From Stropharia rugosoannulata (taxonomy: Eukaryota; Basidiomycota; Agaricomycetes; Agaricales; Strophariaceae), in assembly GCA_028532985.1 (NCBI GenBank), contig JANCIK010000006.1:1922001-1986000 (forward strand): a DNA stretch of 64,000 nt, given 5' to 3'. Each line of letters starts with the position of its first letter. Within the stretch, counting starts at the first letter, position 1. Made by a program: the position numbers and the translations under genes. Positions 36,511 to 49,924 of the stretch are shown here, piece by piece. The notes beneath the pieces were generated by a model. The model did not search any database and had not been told where the DNA came from. It was given only the letters and a program-made list of their open reading frames with translations.

Positions 36511-38929
36511 TTATGTACGGAGGAATCGAGCAAATGCATTTTGCACATTGACCTTCTTCATAATTGTTGGTTCTGGCGCTGTAGCATGATAAGCAAAAGA
36601 GAGACTAAAGGAAAGTTCAGATGACCCACGATCAACCAGTCCTTCATCCTTCACTTTACGCTTTATACTGTCCATAATTTCGCTAACAGCCGACCGGTCA
36701 AAATCACTCCTTGATTTCATCAGGCCCTCTACAAAGGCGATATTTGGCCCATGTACTTTTGCGAACGACCAGAAAGACAAGAAAGCGATATCTCTGGAAG
36801 CTTCCAACATGGCAAGAATCATTTCTAACACTTGGAACCGTGCATCGACGTCTGCAGGAGGCGACAAGGTGATGAAGAAGGCGTAGACCTCTGTTATGTC
36901 TTCTTTAAACCGCTCTGCAGCTACCGGCATCTTCAGCTTTGGTGCATTAGCAAGCGAATTTAAATAGGTAGCCAGGAAGTGATCCATGAGATCTTCTACA
37001 AGGAGGTCGAGCAAAACGGGGTTTAGATAGCTCTGGTAGTCCGTCATGTAGTCTCGCATCGTCTCCACAATTTGGCGCATGATACCGTCGTACCATGGAA
37101 GTTGGAAAAGATTTTTTGTCGCGGGTTTGAGATCATTGAAAATAAGATCAATCAGTGTTTGCATGCATTTCTTCGCAATGTCGAGGTAACCGTCGATGGC
37201 GTTATTCAGACGTTCGTTAATAGGGGTTTGATACTTTGCTGACACCAGAGGTTCTAGACGAGCTAGGAGAGCTTCAGCAAAGTCTGCAGATTTAATCTGG
37301 TCGTTTGCTAGTGCAATGCAATACTCCACGAGGCCTCCAGCAACGTCTTCAGATTTTTCGACCTGCTTCTTGAACTCGGAATCGAGAACTTGGGCCCATT
37401 GTGTTTGTATTCCGCGCATAACACGGTTACATTCTCCAACAACACGAGCGAGGATGGCGCCCTGTCCGCTCTCCGTGGCCAGATCAATTTGTTGATTCAC
37501 CATTTGGAACAGAATAACGCTGCCTTGAGTCCCATACAATCCATCGCTATCGATTTCAGGGGGCTCTTCTCGCTTGATGAACTCTGCAACTTCGGTTTTC
37601 ATGAGGTTTACTGACCACTCGTCCAGCTTTTCAATTATTATCTTGACGTAGTCTTCAATTAGACTTTGTTCTTTTCCGTCTAGCAAAGGTGGGTCAAGCA
37701 GTTCGGGGGGAATGTTGAGCTCCTTCATGTCCAGTTTGTATTGCTTGAGCCACTCGAACAACGTCAATAAGGCATTGGCGTCCGATTTCAAGCCGGCTAT
37801 TTGTTTAACCACTGTGTTAAATGCTTTGTGATATTCACGTACGTATAGGGAGTAAATGCTATAGTCAGCTGGGAAACATGGAGCAACGTCAGTTTCAACC
37901 CGGATGAGGTCTTGATATAACCATGCTGAGTTCCCTAGGAAGGCCGCTGGATTGTCTTCGTAGTTTTTGTACGTTTCTTGAACCTTGTCGTGAATGGATT
38001 GCGTGATAGCTTTGATGATCTTTGAACGGTAGTGCTTGAGCACGCGAGCATCTGCTTGCATTGACTTGAATTTGAGAGCCGCATCTAATTTAGCCGCCTT
38101 CTTGACAAAGCGCATCACTACTGTCTGTAGTCATAACAGGTTGTTCAATAGGTCATTCATTCCCATAGGTAAGTAATGAAACTTGCCTTTTCGTCTTCCT
38201 TCCCTTCGACTTCAGCTATTTTCAGCATCCTAACGACAACGTCGGCGTATCCTGCACGGATTAGATTCAGAACATTCGCCGCGAGTTGCAGAATATATTC
38301 GTCAAATTGCACGATAAGTTTGTTTAACCGTTCAAACCATCTGGTCAAGGTTGCTTGAGAACTAGGGGATGCCTTTTTTGCTTGATGCATAGTAGTATTT
38401 CTAAACCGTTCCAGTTGATTGAGTTGGAAATGAATAATTAGAAGGTTAGGAGCTGGTCCGATTAACTCTTTACTATCCGCAGCAAGCATTTGTTCCAAGT
38501 CATCTAATTGAGCCGCCATGTCAAGGAGATTATTGACCATTTCTTCTGTAGATTCGAAGTTCCGATGAACAAGGGAAACCTAACCCATCTCAATGTCTTC
38601 GATGGAGAAGTGAGAAGCCCGAGCGTGCTCACCCTACTGATCTGGTCGAAAGTAGCCACACGAACAGACGGGTCGTCACATTCTTTCTCAATGGACATCA
38701 TTTCATCTTTGATGCTCTGCACGTTTTCTCTGGTGCTCAACAGCTTTCGTAGACCTTGCCGTGTGGCCTGAAGCTGCTCTTTAACTCCATTGTTCAGCCG
38801 CGTATCTATGGAAGCTTTCTCTTTCTCTAATTTCTTTCTGAACGCAGAAACTTTAACGAGATCATCGGGTGATTGTAGGTATTCGCCAATGGCCTGTGCA
38901 GCAGACACCGGGCCTGCAGGTGCAGCCAT
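36511..38929 (-). CDS. SEC6: Exocyst complex subunit Sec6
   Basis: Starts MAAPAGPVSAAQAIGEYLQS at 38929, stop at 36511-36513. Only a few introns (near 38545-38630 and 38120-38160); the last exon is 535 codons long. The N-terminal coiled coil (FRKKLEKEKASIDTRLNNGVKEQL) and the long helical body are typical: LRKLLSTRENVQSIKDEMM, LFEWLKQYKLDMKELNIPPE, DLLVEDLMDHFLATYLNSL, SRDIAFLSFWSFAKVHGPNI. This matches Sec6/EXOC3 in length (about 750 residues) and layout. Sec6 helps tether secretory vesicles at growth sites and binds Sec1 in yeast. It is divergent from COQ6 with only 181 bp between start codons. Confidence 0.88.
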
Positions 38930-39110
38930 AAGTGATCAGGAAAGAACGCGGAGAAGGCACAGCGGGAGTCTAATGACAAGGGAGTCAAAAACAATTGAAC
39001 AAATAGGCCAGTAGCCGTGGACGACTTGTTAAGCGCGTCATTTAATCACTTGGTTCGGTCTTTCAAATACGTGGGAACAGATTCCCCGGTCACTTATCAC
39101 CTCTTGACAA
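38930..39110. promoter_or_regulatory. Short bidirectional promoter, SEC6 / COQ6
   Basis: Only 181 bp separate the two divergent start codons, so both promoters and leaders must share this interval. No clear TATA box on either side. Confidence 0.6.
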
Positions 39111-41108
39111 ATGACACTCGCTAGACCTGGCCGCGCTGGTCTGACTATACTGAAGCATTCTCTTAATTCGACGTGCAGGACAAATAAATACTCTTCGTAT
39201 GCTCCAAATGAAATCTTGGAAACTGATGTGGTAATTATAGGTGGGGGACCTGCAGGTCTTGCGCTTGCAAGCGCGTTAGGTATGATACTCTTTCTTCACT
39301 CGCTGGGTTCTTAACTGAATAGTCTAAGGATCTCATGCTGCTGTCGAAAATGGCTGTCGTGTTACACTTATAGAAGGCGGCGATTTGAACAAGATAAAGA
39401 CTTGGCACCCTGCTGCAGACACGTTCTCCAACCGTGTCGTTTCGCTTACCAATGCGTCACAAGCTTTCCTTAGAGGTATTTCTACAGGAAAACGATATCA
39501 TTAAGTCATTCCAGAACCTTCGTTATTTAGATACAGGAGCATGGCATTATGTCGATGAAGGCCGTACCTGTGGGTTAGAGCAATTACAAGTCGGTTTCAA
39601 ATTCTGTAGGGTATAATATTCTAATGATGACTTTAGGTTTGGGACGGAGTATCGGATGCTCGCATAGAATTTTCTGCTGCCGAGATTGCTCAACAGAACT
39701 CACTTCCCGAAATGTCTCGATTGATAGAAAACTTTAATTTGCAAAAGGCGCTTATTCGACACCTGGACGATATCACTCACGTCGAGGTGTTGGATAAAAC
39801 ACGAGTTGTCTCAATCAGTTGCGACGCCAACGAACGCGGAGGATGGCCTTTAATCCACCTTGATAATAACCAAACTATTAGGGCACGATTACTTGTGAGA
39901 ACAAGACATTTCATGCTAGTTTATGTAACGAATTGACGCATTTTTTTTCTTTCTTTCTTGTTCTTGTTTAGGTGGGTGCTGATGGTTTCAACTCTCCTGT
40001 TCGAAAGTTTGCCGGGATACCGTCATTTGGCTGGTCTTATGATACTCAGGCGATTGTGGCTACTTTAAATCATCGCGCACGGGGCGCTTATGAGCACCCC
40101 AACACAACTGGTTACCAAAGGTTCCTACCTACAGGACCTATCGCCTTCCTTCCGCTCTCCTCGACTGTATCATCTCTTGTTTGGTCAACAAAGCCTGAAA
40201 TTGCTACTGCTCTCCTCGCGTGCGAAGGAGACGTTCTTTCCAGTATGATCAATGCTGCTTTTCGTCTCCCGCATGTGTCCATAAAGCACTTATATCGATT
40301 AATTCTCGATCGACATTCCTCCGGAAATCCCATAACTTTCGAAGAAATTCGGGAAGAAATTCGATGGCGCGAGAAATCTCATGGTATTCATGAACATTCT
40401 GCGTATATATCCTCACTAGTTGAAGCTGACCAAGTTGGCATACCACCCGAGGACTCTGAAGCAGTTCCACCATTGGTCGCGTCAATTCAGGCTAAAACGG
40501 CAGCATCATTTCCATTGCGTTTTAATCATGCAGAAACTTATCTCGGGGAAGGAATTGGATCTAGAACAGTCTTAGTGGGTGATGCCGCACATAGCGTTCA
40601 TCCTTTGGCCGGCCAGGGCTTGAATCTAGGTCTAGGAGACGTAGAATGCCTCGCTAGAGTCATTAAGATTAACCTACTCCTGGGAGGAGACATAGGTGCG
40701 CATTACATAGATTCCAGTTTATTTGAAATAATCAAAGAAATTGCTTTCTCAGGCTCATACAGTGCACTGCTACCATACACCCAAGAACGCTATATCGCAA
40801 ATCATACTCTCATGTCCGCAGTCGACAAACTTCACAAAATCTACTCTACCGATATGCAGCCAATAGTTTGGGCGCGATCAGTGGGTGTAGAGGTTTTGAA
40901 CGAACTAGACTCGGTGAAGGCAGCACTCATGATGACCGCCGGAGCAAGAGCATCAAAGAATACTTCTGCCTCGTCTACTCTTTGGTCTCTTGCCGGAAGT
41001 GCAGTAGAAACGGCATCATCTGCTATCCATGGCATGGGAGTTGTCGGCGGGTCGCTTGGAAATGCACTAGGTTCTGCATTGCGGCAAATGTATAATAGGA
41101 CGAGGTGA
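39111..41108 (+). CDS. COQ6: Ubiquinone biosynthesis monooxygenase Coq6
   Basis: Begins MTLARPGRAGLTILKHSLNS, Arg-rich with no acidic residue early on, a likely mitochondrial presequence. The FAD dinucleotide fold follows (TDVVIIGGGPAGLALASALG near 39218-39280), then the second FAD signature VGADGFNSPVRKFAG near 39970, and the third, VLVGDAAHSVHPLAGQGLN near 40570-40625. The last exon is large (39972-41108). This is the UbiH/Coq6 family; Coq6 hydroxylates the C5 position of the ubiquinone precursor ring on the matrix side of the inner membrane, within the CoQ synthome. Three or four introns in the 5' half. At about 500 residues it is slightly long, owing to the C-terminal Ala/Ser-rich extension (ASSTLWSLAGSAVETASSAI). 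Confidence 0.9.
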
Positions 41109-41379
41109 ACGCATATTAAAGTGATTATAACTTCTCAGATGCGAAATGCTTTCCGACAATATTCTAAGTACAGTCAATTAGCGCGGACGGATATGACTCG
41201 CAGAGCGTTGTATCATTTGCAAAATTGTGTCTGATATATTATGTCCCTCAAGCAAGCATCGTGGCATATGCCAGACGCCAGTCCAATATTCAAACCCACC
41301 CGGCGGACACTGACTTCCGCGGAGTAAAATCAGTTTGCACTACCACAGAAGAGTAGTTAAATGTTCCAACATCAGTCGA

Positions 41380-42110
41380 ACAATGCAATTCTATGAACCA
41401 CACGACCGGTGACTATTTGCGTCTCAAACTGCGTCGGAAGTATGTATGCATGTACTCGACCTCCGAAATATACTGCTCACCTACGACACTGACTCTCTAT
41501 TGTTGTCGCCAGCTGCCACAGTCGGCGGCGTCGGAGGCTACTACCTATCTGCCGTCCGAATGCTCATGGCGTTGCTAACCGAATGCATGTCGGTAAAGTG
41601 GAACAATTTCGCGACATTATCTCATTTTCAGGATCTCGGATTATTTACTGTACCTCAAGGCTCGCTTTACTACCCCAATCACCGCGAATTCTGACGACGT
41701 TCCCCATGCGAATGAGCGAAACCCCCACTTTCTATTAGTATTATGTGAAGCAGCCCGTTTCATTGTCAATGGAACCAAAGAAGAAGAACCAGGAGTAGAA
41801 AGCTGCATGAAACCTTATTGCTGGCGGAGACTATGTTCCCTCCCGAGTCCCGGCAGAGTAAGCTTTCTCAACTGCTTATGGCTGCGGCGGAAGCTTACCA
41901 TGGTAAGTCTTCCAACATTCCCACCTCATGGGCTTCGATCGTCAAGCTTCAGGGCTTCTTTATGCTTTCGGTTGTTAAACGTTCATGTCAGTATCATTGT
42001 TACAATAGTTGACTGGGGGCAAACCTGGGTCTATATTATTGTCTCGCCTTGCATGAAGAATTCATTTCTGATTCCGACGTTGTTGCAGAGGGTCCAATCT
42101 CAGGCTCTCT
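41380..42110 (+). pseudogene. Degenerate coding remnant; possibly ribosome-inactivating-protein-like
   Basis: Three overlapping frames each show coding-like stretches, but none stays open: the plausible coding frame changes near 41,590, 41,640 and 41,815 and stops intervene. One segment (about 41,735-41,765) reads LLVLCEAARF, resembling the E-[AS]-[AS]-R-[FY] active-site signature of rRNA N-glycosylases (RIP family), and a short S-W pair follows downstream, as that family has. The match is only about a dozen residues. It could be a broken gene, an unrecognised multi-exon gene, or chance. No restored reading is offered. Confidence 0.25.
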
Positions 42111-43800
42111 AACTTTCGGCGTGCTGGCCTGCACAATATGAACCGCGTCGACAACCAAAACGTAAGTAGTAGGTGTGTATTGACGTATTATCTGAGTGTC
42201 CCGTGAACAAATGTGGAGCTGATTTGACAGTTTCCCAGGTTCATTTTGTAAATGTCCCAGCCTTTCCGCATAAGTGAATACATACCTGTGAATATAGTAT
42301 GCGGAGGAGAGGCGGTGTAGCGCTTGGTGACGATGAGTCAACCGGTGATGCGTGTAGCGATTCACCGCGGCGTAAAGGCGGCACAAGCATTGAATTTCAT
42401 ATCTATTTTTGACGAGAATTAAAGTTCAAAGCCGCATCTAGTAAGTGACAGCCAGTCCAGCGGATCTATTGAAATAACATCGAGCTAGAGGAACCTTTAG
42501 CAGACTCTTGGATACTGAAATCAGGAGACTGTGCTTCTTGAAGGTAAGGAATTCGAGAAATGCTACGTATCAGGCACTGATGTTTGTGGTTCAATAAAGT
42601 TAATCACTTCTTTTGAGACCCTGCAATCTCCTGCAATGCACCGCAAAGCGAACAAGGGCTCGAGCAAAGTAAGCCTGCTTACTGTTTCCTACAAAGTAAG
42701 TCTAGCTACATAATGCATTACCATTACAGGTGCTCGGTATTTGGTTTGCTACATAATAATGCCTATCACTTTGTCCGGTACTTTCGCTGTCCCAAGGTGA
42801 GTGCTTATGTGAGTGCCAGTCTACTAAGGTCTGATACATACACCCGCGATTTGTTCGCGACTTGTCTATCAATTTATCAATTTTCACCAGGCAATCATAG
42901 GCAATCATTAATCAACAGTTGATGCAGCCCGAATTATGCAAAGTCAGACAATTGCCTACCTGCCATATCCATTAGCGGTAAAGCTCGAAGTGAGATGTAT
43001 TCGCCACTTGCTGGATTTATGGTCGCTTTTCAGACCGGATGAAATGATGTATACATGATGCTGGAGACATGATTTGGTTGAGATATAAAGTTCACCCGAA
43101 TATGACACATGTATATTCAAGATGTTACTTGAAGTAAAAGAAGAGGGTGCCGAATCACACGCAAGAACCAGGGCTACTAGTAAATGAGTATCACTGCTAG
43201 CATCCCAAATAAACTACAATGTATGAATTCAAGTCTTTATTAGGCACCGGATTTGTATATGTATGCTAACGCGATGGAGCTGCGCTGTATCAGACATTTA
43301 CTACTCTACTTTCATTTCATTCGTTGTACGGCTGCGGCAGCTTAAATGCTATAAACTCAGCGAAGGCCCGAGGATTGAGCTTATTATGTACATATAACAA
43401 TGTGCATCTTGTCCTGGGATGCATGCCACCAGACCTGCCCGCGACGCGCCTGCAAGCCCGTGCCACCGCCTGCGGGGCGGACGGCCGTGCGAGCCACTGG
43501 GCGAGTCACCACTTGGTTGCCACCATTCTCCTCCGCCGCGTGCAGGCTGCCCAGCTGCCCAGATAGGAAATACTTCCATAAAAGGCAAACATTGTTCTCG
43601 GCTATCACGCCCCCGGCGCGTAAATGCGCAGACTCGGAACGCTGGATGTGATGTATGACTGCTACGCGGCGAGGCGTGTTGATAGTGGCGACGCCCTGGT
43701 CTAACTTTGCGCATGGGTTCTACCTGTGGGACTACCAGCGGGGATCTCTGAGTTATCGGAGGGCAGATTCGTCAGGTGAACCGGACATGCGCCTCGCGCT

Positions 43801-43839
43801 GGGACCTTGACGAGAAAAGTATGTCATTCTCAAGGTCCC
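43801..43839. repeat. Inverted repeat (hairpin)
   Basis: GGGACCTT (43801-43808) pairs with AAGGTCCC (43832-43839); inside it GAGAA pairs with TTCTC after a 3-nt bulge. Stable, isolated stem-loop in non-coding DNA. Confidence 0.6.
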
Positions 43840-43904
43840 ACAGAAACCCGTATGCCACTCTCCTCTCACGATGACTTCCGGGAACTAGTTTATGCAGTAA
43901 CAGC

Positions 43905-43947
43905 CTGAGATACAGCTATGCTAGACTCCTATCTCAGTAGCTGTATC
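43905..43947. repeat. Nested overlapping inverted repeats
   Basis: CTGAGAT (43905-43911) pairs with ATCTCAG (43931-43937), while GATACAGCT (43909-43917) pairs with AGCTGTATC (43939-43947). The two pairings overlap and exclude each other, giving a switch-like arrangement. Confidence 0.6.
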
Positions 43948-46208
43948 GGACAGCGCACGCTAACTATAGTCTGTTGCCCCAAACCTTAGTCCAGTGGCAC
44001 TATTATTGCACTTTTATCAAATGCAACAAAGCTTACGCCAAGGCGACATTTTTTTTTACGTGATGCACGATCTGTGCAACGGGGTGCAGATAAGAAAGGG
44101 CAGCCATAATGTGTAACAGTTGTCAGCTCGACCTTTACTCGAGTGGCACTGGGCGCTGTTGTATGTTGAGATTATGGTTTGTTCGTTGCCTTATAAGGGA
44201 AGTATGTTTGTCGTTTGATCAGCACAACATAACACCGATCGCGCAATTGCACCCATCGGGGTATCCGGGACGCGTCTGTGAGGGTGCCCCCTGCGTCGTC
44301 GCCACCAAATTTCAATGAACCACTCTTCCGTACTTCTCGTACCATCTCGTACGCCTTCACTCCCGTTTCTATATCCCTACCATGGCGTAACGCTTCATAT
44401 CGTGCAAGGTTCTATGAATATGAATTCGTACAAATATGAACTGCACGCGCTATCGCCCCCTGTACCGCCGCGGCGCATTAGGCAGCGCGGGACCGCGCAC
44501 CTGGCGCAGTGAATAGGGTTTCGGTGCACGCCGCGCCGGCCGGGGTGCAGGACGCACTTCCAGCGGCGCTCCACGCATATCAGCCCGCGCGATGCCACCG
44601 CCAGGCTACTTACTTAGTGCGCGCAGTACGTACATTCAATGGCACGGCCCACCAAACGCCCCCGGGCCCACGCTAGTGCGTGTGTCCAGTTTAATTTTGC
44701 CGCGGTGCCTTCGTTCTTCTCGCGCGTTGGGGCGAGCGAAATGAAAGATCAGCGTTGCGTGGGGTGCCACTGCAGGGTGGGGTGGGGCACGCGTCCGATT
44801 GAGACGCGTCCGTAATGCGTACGTAGCGTGGCGCAGCCTGCTGTACCAGCTTAACGTTGTTCATTACAGTGCCCCAACTATGAAGCTCATCTCGGCGTGC
44901 GTGCGCACGGTGCCGTGCTCCCACTGCAGGGCGCCGCGGGATGTGAACTATTCATGCCACTCTCAGCGTCTGCCTACCCACAGGTGTGCATGTGAGCCTT
45001 TATGTATGGTTATTACTATAAATTACAAGGCGCTAGTGCGGGCTGACGCTCTCGGAATCGTAGTAGCAGGGTCTCTGGATAACGGGTGATACGCACCCGT
45101 GCGCAACTACACAACGATGGGACACAAAAAAGCAGCTATTTTAACAATCTCTGGGAAGCGCACGCCTTTTCAAGGCTGCCTTTGATACTGTTATCACCCT
45201 ATTCTGCCTAATCCTGTGCAATCCAGTGTCGACGTGATGGATGGATATTTAGGTGCGCATACATGCCACCGTCCATTGCCGTGCCGTCTGATCAGCCAAT
45301 TGGCGCACAGGGAGAGGAATAAAATGCCAGGAATGGACGATCCATCACCAGCGCGAGCCTGCCTGCCCCAGCTACATATAGCGCACAATACACACCAACC
45401 GCCGTACATGTGCACTCATCAGCAAGCGCATTATTTAATCAGGTATCAGCAGTGCTCTGCGAATCTCTCGCAATCTCAATCAAGGGTTGATGCCCACCGC
45501 CGGCGCTGCGAGACGCGAGACAATTTTGTGGTGATGCAGAATACGCGCGGGCTATTTTGGACTTTGGTTTTAAGTAAGGTGGGCAGGCCGCGATGCGAAC
45601 AAAAAGATTTGCGAGCACAGCACTTGCATCACCCACCCCGGGCGTATTGTATTGTACTCTATGTGTGCCTTATTGTTCTGTGGGCTGTTGCTACTGGCCT
45701 AGCGCGTCCCCACGTCATGCAGCGCGCGGGCGACGGTCAGATTATGATGCATCCAAATCCATGTTCAAGTCCAACTCTCAAAAAAACTTGTCAGATCAGC
45801 CTGCCGAGCTCGATCCGTAGCATACAGGGTCATTTAGAGTAGACATCCATCTTGCGCTTGATACGGCTGCAGCCGCAAGTGAATGAATGGTATCCTGAGC
45901 CTCCGGAGCGTATCGCCGGCCGCCGTGCATCAGGACGTACATAGGCAGCTTGGGCGATGGGGTGGCTATACATGGCGACTTCCATGTCGGCGTGGGTGGG
46001 TGGGTAGGCGTGTGTGCATAGACGGCGAGCAGTAGAGGAACGTGCTGACTGGTGTATGTAATTATTAAAACATAACATAAAGCAGAATACTTCCAGAATA
46101 CAGACACAGTCGTGCCCCGTGTCATGATATGGCAACTTCCTGGACTCTTGCTAAAATTAATACGCATCGGATTCGAGATATGAATAAGTATAAGCATGGT
46201 CAAGAAGG

Positions 46209-46228
46209 CAGACAGACAGACAGACAGA
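46209..46228. repeat. (CAGA)5 microsatellite
   Basis: Five perfect CAGA units in the gene-free region. Confidence 0.9.
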
Positions 46229-49200
46229 TCTGCAGCCGATGGCCCGCGAAGCGCCACACCGAGAGAGGGAGGGAGGCTGATTTGAAGTAAGTAGGCTAAC
46301 GTACAGATCCAGAAAGCGTGCCACTGAGCCCGGCGAGCCCAAAGAGCGCATTCCCAAAGACGGCCGTCCAATCCAATCCGCTCCACGCTCGAAGCGGTGG
46401 CGGACATCAACGTCACCGGCGAAGATTCAAAGGAGGCTTCGTGGGTGTCCTGTCCTGCCATCCTGTCCAGTCGACCGCGTACGGCCTAACATGTCCACGT
46501 CCAATCTTGTCCGTCTGCGTCATGTCGCGTCACCGTCACTTCCTGCAGAGCCGTGCACTAGCGCCCCCGCCTCAGAGGTCTGATATACTCTCCCTGCGCG
46601 CGCGGGTAGATTCAGATGCGGGTGCAGATTCCCACTCCCACCGTTGTTGTTCTGGCAGGCGGCAGGCTTAGTACTTCTACTTCAGTAATACACTGAACCG
46701 CTGACGCGTAAATTGAAGTGAAGTGTATCTAACCTATGCTAGATCCCTGCCTGCAGGCAGAGCAAGTTGCACGCCCGTACATGCGAGACGAGGTGCGCGT
46801 TCTCACGGAGGGCAGGCAAGCGCACGAAGCGGCTGTCATCTGTCTGCCGCGAGAGGAAAAAGGTGGTGAGGCCGTGTATCTGAGCCCGGCTTGAGTCTGT
46901 GAATGCGCTAGGAAACAGACGCGAGACGCGAGGCGTGTGTGCGATGCGGTGCGGATGCGCAGCGCGTTACGACCGTGACGTTGGGCGCTGCTCACTCTGC
47001 GCTCGCTCGCGAGTCGTCGCTCGCCCACCCACCCACACTCGCTCGCGAATCACCACGCACTCGCTAAGCCGCTACGATCGATGCGACTGAGTAGTACGCT
47101 GTCGCTGATTTCTGTGCTCCTGGACCTGCGTGTACATACCAAAGCCTCACAGTCTCCGTCGTCGAAATCACGCGCCTGCATGATTTTTTTAAAAAAAATA
47201 TGGCAAAGTCGTGTGTTGGAAAGACGTGGTGTGCATGGCGATACATAGTTAAGGCAGATACCGAGTTGACAATAGACTGTACTCTACAAGCAAAACAAGC
47301 AAAATCACAGCGTAGTTGACTGGACGCCCCTCCGCGCCTCGTCGGGCTGCGGCCAGTACAAGGCCTCCGCCTCCAGCAGCCCAGTTATCAAGCTATCGGA
47401 CGCGATGGGCGCTTTTCTCCCTTCTACATACAGCGCAGATCAAGTTCAAGCTCCGTGCCGGTGCGCCCTACCGTGTCCTGCCCTATCCCAGACGCGAGGA
47501 ATGCCTACATAAGCCTACACACGCACAAACGCGTCTGATCGCGATGCCTCCGCACTCCGTGCATGACGCGGGCCAAGCACGGAGGCTGAGGCGCAGGATC
47601 CAGGAACAGTCCTCATCAGGATTCAGCTTTCGAGCTCAAGGGAAAAGGGCGCGGCGCGCGTCAGGGGTACGAGGGCGAGGCGGCACGGCAGAGCAAGAGC
47701 AAGGCTCAGTCTGGCTCAGTCCTGACGCGGACCTGCTTGCAAGTCTCAAGAGTCAAGTTTCAAGAGCAGGCGCGTCGGGGCGCGGCGCGGTGGCCCGTGG
47801 ATGGGTGGGTGGACCATTCATTGTTGTCCAGCGCGGGACCTCCCCTGAGCTCTGTGGGTCCGTCGTGCAGTGCGCATGTACGTAGACGTCAGACGGCCCT
47901 ACGACAGAGAGCTGAGACGAGACGCGTCCGGGCGCGACTCTCCGACTCTCCGACTCGCCCCGCGCGCTGCATGAGGCGCGTTTCACTTATGTTGGTTGTG
48001 AGTATGTAGTACATCATAACATACCACTGCACAGTGCACGCCAAACGCCAAACGCCAGCGCCGCGCTCTGCAAGTCCAAGGCGCCTCACCCTCACGTTCA
48101 AACCCAGATACACCCACAACTCTTGATACCCCCGCTCGCCCCGAAACCCGACTCAAGTTCCCAAAAATACGTCTTCACAGGAAAAAATCTCCACGCTAGC
48201 CTGGCAGCTGGACGTGCTGGCACGTCGCAGAGCACTGCAAGTGCAGCGCACGTACATACGCAATCAGGTCACGGCTGACACGTATGGTGATATCGTACTC
48301 TACTACTACTATGTACATATAATTAGTTTAAGCTTTAAGACTTGCTATGCAGTTGCGTGTACCTAGAATGCAGAGGGCATTAAAGATGTAGGATGTATGT
48401 ATGATGAATATAATTTTAAAAAAAATACATGACACATCATTGCAGTGCAGTGCAATGCACTGCGCAATGTGTACCCGGACGCGGGCGCGGGCGCGAACAC
48501 CCCTAGCCCCTTGCTGCATCGGACGAGGCCTGCAGTCCTGCGCTCGATACTGGCCCGTAGTGCAAAACTGTGAGAGGGAAAAGTCACGCCAGAACAAGAC
48601 TTGGACACGACACGACACAGCGAAAAAACCAAAAAAAAAATCGAACAACCCGCAATTGCGTCTTTGTCTCGCCTGAGTCTAATATACCCTGGTACCCTGG
48701 GGCCTGCCTGCGTATGTATTTACGATTACGCATTACGCAGAGCTTCAGACACATAGTACATATGTAGTAAATTACAATCACAATTACGATTACGGTTTAG
48801 CGCACCTACACAGCCCGCCACCGTTCTCGAACGTCCATTCCAGAAACCACGCACGCACTGCGCCGCGCGAGGGAGCGCGAGCGCGCGTCCTGAATGATAC
48901 CCAATACGGTCTTACTTACCGCCCTTCCTGTCGCGTTCACTCTCAAAGTCCTCCCACTCGCCCGAGTCGCGCTTACTCTACCGCGTCGGGACTCGGCACC
49001 GGCACCGGCACCAGCACGCAAGCCCACACGTGCGCGCCGAAAGTCCCAGTCCATATACTTCTGGGGGCTGAGGGCGACAAAGAGATAAGCGCCAGACGAC
49101 CAGTACGGACTCGCCAGTCGGTATCTAACGACTGCGGCGATATAATAATAATAATTACAGATTTATTAGGGGGGGCAACAATAGCGTGATTTCCTGCGCG

Positions 49201-49769
49201 TTGCGAGAGGCCGGTGCATAGCGCTTAGAGGCTTGGACAGTGGGCAGAGGGTGTTAATGTCCGGAGAGGACGACGAACCAAGTGATTCAGACTCTAGAGC
49301 GATAAAGCTGAACTCAGTCCCGGACACACACAAAATAATACAAGTTATCAACTCTTTTTTCATTTATTGAGTGCTTCTTTTTAACAATACCAATACTAAG
49401 CGACAAAGCTAACGAAGTAAAAAATAAGTAAAAGAAAAAAAAATGGTACTAGTAATACTCCGAACGTGCGGCTTGCCGCTGGGGGAATAAGTGGGGTAAA
49501 GTATAGTGGTGGTGGTGGGTAGATGGATGTAAGTGACTGGTGTGTCAAGCGAGGGTGGTGAGCTAGCAGCTGAGGGCGTACAAGGCAAGAAATGAAGAGA
49601 ACAAAAGTGCGGAGGAGCGGGCGAATAAATGGATGGATAAAGTAAAATACTTGATGAGGGAGTGTTGTTTGGTTGTGGTACACGACAAGAAGATATCAAT
49701 TGTTTACTTGATTGAGGAGAGAGAGAGCGAGCGTGAATGTGCGCCCGGAGCGCGCTTTTCGTGATTGTT

Positions 49770-49787
49770 GAGAGAGAGAGAGAGAGA
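49770..49787. repeat. (GA)9 microsatellite
   Basis: Nine GA units within the purine-rich tract just beyond the 3' end of the gene at 49.9 kb. Confidence 0.9.
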
Positions 49788-49924
49788 TGTGTGATGCGAG
49801 GACGGATGTACAAGATAGAATAATTAGAGTGGAACAAGATGAGAGACAGACAGAGCGAGGGACGAGGCTGGACAAAGAGCGAGGAGCGTAGTAGGGGATG
49901 GACTGGACTAGAAATATTAACGGA

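Larger units (their letters stand above)
42111..49924. other. Gene-free region, left half of CpG-rich desert
   Basis: About 7.8 kb with no convincing gene. The first 1.2 kb (to about 43.3 kb) is AT-balanced; from about 43.4 kb the sequence becomes GC- and CpG-rich. Long ORFs on both strands are Arg/Cys/His/Pro-rich, overlap each other and have no domain, so I treat them as GC-driven artefacts. It contains hairpins near 43.8-43.95 kb, a (CAGA)5 repeat, ACGCGT sites and, nearest the gene at 49.9 kb, a purine-rich plus strand (49.4-49.9 kb). Confidence 0.5.

Noticed and set aside
45216..45842. Plus-strand ORF of 208 codons in the gene desert
   Set aside because: His/Cys/Arg-rich, no domain, competing frames open on the other strand; expected in CpG-rich DNA.
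47316..47885. Plus-strand ORF of 189 codons in the gene desert
   Set aside because: Same composition artefact; no conserved-looking segments or plausible splice structure.
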